IMG/VR virus record: IMGVR_UViG_3300021517_000007
Location: 1-48,745 of that record
Origin: a virus
Direction: 5' to 3' (one strand)
Length of the DNA stretch: 48,745 nucleotides
The notes beneath the pieces were generated by a model. It saw only the letters and a program-made list of their open reading frames with translations. It had not been told where the DNA came from and made no database searches. A program made the translations under genes and the position numbers. Numbering within the stretch: the first letter of the stretch is position 1; each line of letters begins with the position of its first letter. Of this stretch, positions 44,170 to 48,745 are shown piece by piece.

Positions 44170-45729
44170 ATGACAATTCAACCTTTCACTATTCGTCTTC
44201 GCCGGGGCACCGATGCACAGTGGACTCTGGCTAACCCAATTCTCAGTTCCGGTGAACCTGCATATGTCACAGATCTTAATCAGTTCAAGATCGGTGATGG
44301 GGTTACTCCTTGGACTGAGCTCCCTTATACTACAGGGATTCCTGGTCCTCCCGGTGAAGACGGACCGGTTGGCCCGCCAGGACCTGTTGAAGAAGCACCC
44401 CTGGATGGCGAACAATACGCTCGGCGAGATGGGACCTGGACTGCCGTAGTCGGTGGGGGAGGGGCTGGAATTACCGATGCCCCCGCCGATGGCACCATCT
44501 ATGCGCGGTATAACAATTTCTGGCTGGATATTGATGAGCGATATTTGTCCGTTGCCGACGGCGCGGTTTTTAATACTGCTCTGGCCGGGAAAGAGAACGT
44601 CGGCGTGGCGTCGACTTTGCTGTCGCAGCACACCGCTGCCACCAATCCTCATACGCAATATTTGAGAGACGCCCCAAGTAATGGATCGCAATACGTGCGG
44701 CAAAACGGGACTTGGGCTGTAACAGTCGCCCCAGACGACGCAGTCGAGGAGGCTCCTAATGATGGCCAACAGTATGTAAGACAGAACGGGGCCTGGGCTA
44801 TTCTGGTTGGCGGCAGCGGTATCACTGAGGGCACCGCTAACGCTCGATATTTGTGGCAACAGCGCCCCAAGACTGACGCGGATTATGCCATTACCGACCC
44901 CACGAACATGCAGGTTGCACAGTTCAATATTGTGAACGATGCGTCGCCGGCTGCGAACTGGCCTGATCGGTTGCATTTCAAGTACGATGGTGTCCGCACT
45001 GGTGGATTTAATGAGTTCGGCGAAGGCAGGTTCGATCCGGCCAAAGATAGCACTGTGGCTTTGCGTGTGCATGGGTTCAAGAGTGGGTCGACACCAGCTT
45101 CTCTGGGTGACTTCTTTGAGGTCCGCGAGGCCCGTAATGTTGGGGACATTATTATGGGTGTGGGCCTAAACGGAACGACGCTGCGCCGCAAGATGACAAT
45201 CATCAATTCGAGTAAAGATGTAGGCGGTTTGGTGGTTGAGCGGACGGCGACGTCCACCACCATTACCGACGCTGACATTGTGGACATTCGGTACGGGGGT
45301 AAACGAGCGACGTGGGTCAACGAGAAGGGGAACCTTAGGACGTCGAATGACGCCGCTCCTGGTGAAGTGGCTATGAAGATCATTGCTCGGGATCAAGCCG
45401 AGGGCGGCTCCGGCAACATGCTCGAAGTTTTGAATCTCGCTGGCGCTGTTCAAATGCGGATTGGGGTTCTTGGGCGAGTTAACTTCAACAAAGGCATTCG
45501 TACCGTGGGCAGCACTTTGGAGATTCGAAATTCTACAGAGGCTGACCAGACGGTTGTCGAGCAGTTAACTGGCGGGGATTTGCAGCTTACTCCAGCTAAC
45601 GACGTGAATCTCGTTGGTGGCCGCATTAAAGAAGATGGCCAGACGGTTTGGCGTCAATGGGTAGGGTCCCAGGCCGCTTATGATGCAATTGGCACTAAAG
45701 ATCCAAACACATTGTATGCAATCGTCTAG
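44170..45729 (+). CDS. Tail fibre with Mtd-like N-terminus and collagen-like linker
   Basis: A 519-aa protein behind TAGGAG. Residues 8-54 match the major tropism determinant N-terminal domain (IRLRRGTDAQWTLANPIL, SSGEPAYVTDLNQFKIGDGV). A short Gly-X-Y region (PGPPGEDGPVGPPGPV) follows, then four repeats of an APxDGxQYxRxxGxW type (44395-44810), a beta-rich body and a C-terminal YDAIGTKDPNTLYAIV end. It probably recognises the host surface. The 46754 protein shares both the N-terminal domain and the C-terminal end. No diversity-generating retroelement is nearby. Confidence 0.85.
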   Translation: MTIQPFTIRLRRGTDAQWTLANPILSSGEPAYVTDLNQFKIGDGVTPWTELPYTTGIPGPPGEDGPVGPPGPVEEAPLDGEQYARRDGTWTAVVGGGGAGITDAPADGTIYARYNNFWLDIDERYLSVADGAVFNTALAGKENVGVASTLLSQHTAATNPHTQYLRDAPSNGSQYVRQNGTWAVTVAPDDAVEEAPNDGQQYVRQNGAWAILVGGSGITEGTANARYLWQQRPKTDADYAITDPTNMQVAQFNIVNDASPAANWPDRLHFKYDGVRTGGFNEFGEGRFDPAKDSTVALRVHGFKSGSTPASLGDFFEVREARNVGDIIMGVGLNGTTLRRKMTIINSSKDVGGLVVERTATSTTITDADIVDIRYGGKRATWVNEKGNLRTSNDAAPGEVAMKIIARDQAEGGSGNMLEVLNLAGAVQMRIGVLGRVNFNKGIRTVGSTLEIRNSTEADQTVVEQLTGGDLQLTPANDVNLVGGRIKEDGQTVWRQWVGSQAAYDAIGTKDPNTLYAIV

Positions 45730-45749
45730 CCCCGTCAAAGGAGATCGTT

Positions 45750-46733
45750 GTGGTTGAAGTCCCGACCTCGGCTGAGTTTGAAGAGTATAAGGCCAGCGCA
45801 AAGGCGCAGCAAGAGAATTTTGAAAAGCAGTTTTTGGACTTCAAAATGGAAGTACTTGCCCGTCTAGACGAGCCTGACGAAGACGGCGGTTCCGATCCCG
45901 GTGACGGCGAGCCTTCCGAAGGGGTGATCCCGGGTCATCAGCCGAGCAAGATTTATCTCGGATGGGCCCACCCTCTGCCTACTTACGAAGATGAAGTTGC
46001 TCGTCTAGGCTTGCCTGGTGTGCAGCGTTATTATTGTAAGCCGACCGAGCTTGAAAAAGAACGGTCAGTGGCGCAGACGGCGTGGGCACGGGGCTCGTTG
46101 CCGTGGGGATCGTTTTCGGGCCTTAATTTTACTGACGCTGATTTTGAGCGTCGGGTTTTGGAGTACCAGACATGGTCTCAACCGGCATTGATCACGTGGG
46201 CGCATGAGCCCGTGGGCGACATGACGTATGATCACTATACACGTACCTGGCGGCGTCTTCTGGATGTTGCGGATCGGCTTGGTGGCACTGGCCAAGTAAC
46301 GTTGTGCCCTATCATGAATGGATTTCCTTGGGGCGCGCATGACACGTGGACTGACACTGAGATTGCTGAATGGTTCCCCCAAGATTTGTTGGAGCGCTGG
46401 AAGCTTTTAGGAATGGACGTCTATCACGGCGGCACCCTTAGCGACCCCAAAGATGGGCCCGCAAACCGCGTGGGCCGAATTCTGAAGTGGGCAGAGCGGG
46501 CTCGGTACGCTGGTTTGTTTGGTTTCGGCGAAACTGGTACGCATACTGCTGACGAATGGGTTTCTACTTGGTCGGTTATCGTGGCTTCCAAACGATTTAT
46601 GACTGTGGCTTGGTTTAATTCGACGCGGAATAACCGTCCGGGCGTTAATTGGTATCTGGCTGATGGTGAACCACGGACGCGGGAATTTCTTAAGTCGCTG
46701 GCTTCTTCCGATTGTGCGTGGCTCTCCAAGTAG
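45750..46733 (+). CDS. TIM-barrel glycosidase-like tail protein
   Basis: A 327-aa protein from GTG 45750 (AAAGGAG upstream). Residues 1-55 are a coiled coil plus Asp/Gly/Pro linker. The rest resembles a (beta/alpha)8 glycoside hydrolase: IYLGWAHPLPTYEDEVAR, ALITWAHEPVGDMTYDHYTR (a candidate acid/base Glu in WAHEP), CPIMNGFPWG, and YAGLFGFGETGTHTADEW (candidate nucleophile Glu). The spacing is reminiscent of GH26-like mannanases, but the family cannot be settled by eye. It lies between two collagen-type fibres and probably cuts host-surface polysaccharide during adsorption. Confidence 0.6.
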   Translation: MVEVPTSAEFEEYKASAKAQQENFEKQFLDFKMEVLARLDEPDEDGGSDPGDGEPSEGVIPGHQPSKIYLGWAHPLPTYEDEVARLGLPGVQRYYCKPTELEKERSVAQTAWARGSLPWGSFSGLNFTDADFERRVLEYQTWSQPALITWAHEPVGDMTYDHYTRTWRRLLDVADRLGGTGQVTLCPIMNGFPWGAHDTWTDTEIAEWFPQDLLERWKLLGMDVYHGGTLSDPKDGPANRVGRILKWAERARYAGLFGFGETGTHTADEWVSTWSVIVASKRFMTVAWFNSTRNNRPGVNWYLADGEPRTREFLKSLASSDCAWLSK

Positions 46734-46753
46734 CTACGGGTAAGGAGCGTTTG

Positions 46754-47260
46754 ATGTATGTAATTCGAATTCGGCGAGGAACTGAAAGCGAATGGCTCAA
46801 CTCAAATCCTATCTTGCTAGACGGTGAGATCGGGTTCGTTACCGATCTTAGAGTTTTTTATATTGGGGATGGAATTACGCCCTTCTCAGAGCTCGGCGAA
46901 GCGTTGGCGACTGGTCCTCAGGGCATCCAAGGTCCTGTCGGTCCGCCTGGGCCTCGTGGAGAGGGCGTTACTATTGTAGGAGTTGTGCCATCGTTTGCAA
47001 ATTTGCCGGTTAGCGCTGATCTGAACGATTTGTACATTACCGAAGACACCAACAACGGTTATATTTGGGATGGTTCTGATTGGGTCAACATCGGGCCGAT
47101 GCAGGGGCCTCAAGGTGAGCAGGGGCCTCAAGGTGAGCAGGGGCCTCAAGGTGAGCAGGGGCCTCAAGGTGAGGCAGGCCAATGGTGGAGCGGGACCCTT
47201 GCCGAGTATGACGCGATTGTTACTAAAGATCCTGATACGCTTTATGTCGTTGTGGGGTGA
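46754..47260 (+). CDS. Short collagen-like fibre protein, Mtd-like N-terminus
   Basis: A 168-aa protein; ATG 46754 has TAAGGAG 7 nt upstream. Residues 2-48 repeat the tropism N-terminal domain of 44170 (VIRIRRGTESEWLNSNPIL, VFYIGDGITPFSEL). A Gly-X-Y linker (GPQGIQGPVGPPGPRGEG), a TIVGVVPSFANLPVSADLND carbohydrate/fibre module, and GPQGEQ repeats follow. The end EYDAIVTKDPDTLYVVVG matches the C-terminus of the 44170 fibre. It probably trimerises as an accessory fibre. Confidence 0.82.
   Translation: MYVIRIRRGTESEWLNSNPILLDGEIGFVTDLRVFYIGDGITPFSELGEALATGPQGIQGPVGPPGPRGEGVTIVGVVPSFANLPVSADLNDLYITEDTNNGYIWDGSDWVNIGPMQGPQGEQGPQGEQGPQGEQGPQGEAGQWWSGTLAEYDAIVTKDPDTLYVVVG
47102..47173 (+). repeat. 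Four perfect 18-bp tandem repeats (collagen-like)
   Basis: CAGGGGCCTCAAGGTGAG occurs four times head to tail, encoding GPQGEQ-type triplets in the 46754 gene. Perfect identity suggests recent expansion or slippage, so copy number may vary between isolates or assemblies. Confidence 0.97.
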
Positions 47261-47263
47261 CTC

Positions 47264-48421
47264 ATGCCTCTTCTCAATACTGCGGACGATGTCAAGCTCG
47301 GCGAGCAACAAATCTTATTCGTGGCGCTTGGGCAGGATCTAGTTTGGCCCCTCGCCGAAGGTGGGCAACCCAAGATTAGTTCGGTGTCTTCGGCGGGCAC
47401 ACTGTCTGTGTCTTGGGACGAAGTGGTTAACGCTGAGTTGTATGAGCTTCGTAGAAATGGTGAGCTTATCGCGACTCAAGTCGGCCGCATTTACAATGAT
47501 TCCGGGTTAGATTGGGGTGCGTCTTACTCATACCGGGTTACGCCGATCATATTTGGCGTCCCTGGGACTGAGTCGCCAGTAAGTATTAATGCGGTAATTC
47601 CCAAAGGGAAAGTTGGCGCGCTTTCAGCCTCTTCCAGAACGCTGACGAATGTGACCGTGTCTTGGGCCGTCGTTCCTGGCGCGACGCATTATGAAATTCG
47701 CCGGAACAACGTTGTTATTGGCACTCAGACCGGCACCAGCAAAGCTGTGTCGACTTCTGAAGACACATCTATCAATATTTATGTCCGACCGTTCCGAAAT
47801 GGGATTCTTGGGCTGAACAGTTCTATTTACACCTACTATTCGGGGCGGTCTGAGGAGCGCGATCAAGGTAGCCGACAGGACATGGTCTTTGAGCCGAGTA
47901 AAGTCGATTCTTGGCGTCCAGTTGATGGCTGGTCTTGGCTAGCAAACATCGCGGCACAGGGTTATTTCACAGCCGCCTACGGAAACTATAAGGGTGTTAT
48001 TTTCTATGGTAGTAACGGTGTCCGCGGAGCCTTACGCGATCGTCTCGGCACGAACGGTGTGGATCGTCAGTTAAAAGGATCTTGCACGAGCGCTGAGGTA
48101 TATTTGTTCAAGAAGGCGGGCGTTGGTACAAGTGGAACGGTAACAACGAATATCCATGTCTCGAATTCGGACGCCGGAGGACCAGAGCCTGGTGGACAGA
48201 ACTCCGTCTCCAGAACCTCCACGTCTGGTGGGAACGGTAAGTGGTACAACATCTCCGACGCTAATGGGCAACGCCTTGGCGATGGCTCTTTTTCCAGCTT
48301 GATGCTACGTAACGATGGTGCAGCCGATTACGCGCAGTTTACGGATGGTCGGCTCCGTTTGTCGTGGTCTTGGAACTATGTGGTACAAGCCGCCAAGGCT
48401 AATACTTGGGGGTTAGCATAA
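47264..48421 (+). CDS. Tail protein with two FN3 domains
   Basis: A 385-aa protein starting 3 nt after the previous stop. Residues about 33-115 and 122-190 are fibronectin type III domains (TLSVSWDEVVNAELYELRRN, SYSYRVTPI; NVTVSWAVVPGATHYEIRRN, INIYVRPFRNG). The C-terminal 190 residues are Gly/Ser/aromatic-rich and beta-like (GWSWLANIAAQGYFTAAYGN, GGNGKWYNISDANGQRLGDG), probably the receptor-binding part. Together with the neighbouring fibres it forms the adsorption apparatus. Confidence 0.82.
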   Translation: MPLLNTADDVKLGEQQILFVALGQDLVWPLAEGGQPKISSVSSAGTLSVSWDEVVNAELYELRRNGELIATQVGRIYNDSGLDWGASYSYRVTPIIFGVPGTESPVSINAVIPKGKVGALSASSRTLTNVTVSWAVVPGATHYEIRRNNVVIGTQTGTSKAVSTSEDTSINIYVRPFRNGILGLNSSIYTYYSGRSEERDQGSRQDMVFEPSKVDSWRPVDGWSWLANIAAQGYFTAAYGNYKGVIFYGSNGVRGALRDRLGTNGVDRQLKGSCTSAEVYLFKKAGVGTSGTVTTNIHVSNSDAGGPEPGGQNSVSRTSTSGGNGKWYNISDANGQRLGDGSFSSLMLRNDGAADYAQFTDGRLRLSWSWNYVVQAAKANTWGLA

Positions 48422-48423
48422 GT

Positions 48424-48687
48424 ATGGGTAGATCGTCGTCTACGGCTGGAGGTGAGATCGGTGCGTTCGGATTTTATTGGCGTGATGACTTTGATCCTGG
48501 TGGTCATCATCTTGTTACTGATGCTTCTTTAATCCTAGTCTCGGCATTGGTTCTTAGTCTTGTTTGTGCTGTGTCGTTAGTGTGGTTGCAGATATTTGAC
48601 CATGAGGTTAAGGTGATAATGGATTCAATAAGGGTCAATCAGTCCGAAAATTGGCCGTATGGCCTCTCCCTCCCTACAACAGATTGA
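48424..48687 (+). CDS. Small membrane ORF, holin candidate
   Basis: An 87-aa ORF beginning 2 nt after the FN3 stop; GGGGG about 11 nt upstream is a weak ribosome site. A membrane helix (ASLILVSALVLSLVCAVSLV) is followed by WLQIFDHEVKVI and a soluble tail ending LSLPTTD. It ends at TGA overlapping the ribosome site of the acidic protein, just before the amidase, the usual holin position. The true start is uncertain: a shorter form starting at ATG 48619 is possible. Positions 48619-48687 are duplicated at 1-69. Confidence 0.5.
   Translation: MGRSSSTAGGEIGAFGFYWRDDFDPGGHHLVTDASLILVSALVLSLVCAVSLVWLQIFDHEVKVIMDSIRVNQSENWPYGLSLPTTD
48461..48532 (+). CDS. Overlapping 23-aa membrane peptide
   Basis: GTG 48461 has GGAGG 8 nt upstream and opens a 23-codon frame of nearly pure membrane helix (SDFIGVMTLILVVIILLLML), stopping at TAA 48530-48532. 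It lies inside the 48424 ORF in another frame. Its ribosome site is better than that of the longer ORF, so either could be the gene, or both could act as a holin/antiholin pair. Confidence 0.45.
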   Translation: MRSDFIGVMTLILVVIILLLMLL

Positions 48688-48745
48688 GGTGTTCGCCGTG
48701 ATCGAAGATGAGCCAATCGCGTTCGAGTCTGCGTCTGCTCATGCG
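48619..48745. repeat. Contig-end overlap, right copy
   Basis: Identical to bases 1-127; see the left copy. It covers the end of the small membrane ORF and the start of the acidic protein gene. Confidence 0.95.

Noticed and set aside
44170-46733. Diversity-generating retroelement suggested by the Mtd-like fibre domain
   Set aside because: No reverse transcriptase gene and no template/variable repeat pair were seen.
1-48745. Integration functions (integrase, attP, excisionase, immunity repressor)
   Set aside because: No tyrosine or serine recombinase signature or repressor-like gene was recognised on either strand.

Overview
The window is an almost complete tailed-phage genome (siphovirus layout). 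All supported genes lie on the + strand. The last 127 bases repeat the first 127 exactly, so the contig closes into a circle of 48,618 bp; an overlap of that size is typical of a k-mer assembler. A WhiB-type [4Fe-4S] regulator with the C-X27-C-X2-C-X5-C pattern, an amidase plus LysM lysis cassette and a ReqiPepy6 Gp37-like tail protein point to an actinobacterial host; genus cannot be read from the sequence. No integrase, repressor or excisionase is visible, so a lytic lifestyle is likely.

Layout. 0-2 kb: lysis genes (small membrane ORFs at the contig end, amidase, LysM protein, and an EEP-fold nuclease that lacks its own start codon). 2-10 kb: packaging and head (large terminase, surface protein, portal, scaffold-like protein, a fused protease-capsid gene, connectors). 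10-19.5 kb: tail (three tail-tube paralogues, chaperone, tape measure, distal tail protein, Gp37-like hub). 19.7-27 kb: a module of small membrane proteins, partly built as one-gene cassettes, each with a near-identical promoter and an intrinsic terminator, plus a lipoprotein, a DUF1599-like nucleotide enzyme and three related membrane proteins. 27-38.7 kb: replication and nucleic-acid enzymes (one 1233-aa polypeptide combining SF3 helicase, primase-polymerase and family B DNA polymerase, an SSB-like protein, a WhiB protein, SF2 helicase, tRNA-Lys, VRR-NUC and RecB/Cas4-like nucleases, HNH/NUMOD endonucleases) and an A-rich block of iteron-like repeats that could be the origin. 38.7-41.4 kb: an 893-aa protein with the DFDGD signature of multisubunit-type and YonO-like RNA polymerases. 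41.4-48.6 kb: membrane proteins, small-terminase-like gene, HNH endonuclease, connector-like protein, collagen-like tail fibres, a glycosidase-like tail protein and an FN3 protein.

Most notable: (i) the RNA-polymerase-like protein carries an N-terminal HYG motif related to repeated motifs in two head-region proteins, which suggests a virion-packaged polymerase; (ii) about ten promoters share TCGCG-N14-TATAATGAGACC and lack a recognisable -35 box; (iii) the LysM and EEP reading frames look joined by a -1 frameshift backed by a hairpin or pseudoknot; (iv) two intergenic RNA elements keep the same fold and core with compensatory changes. Functions come from motif recognition in the translated sequence only; no database search was run.
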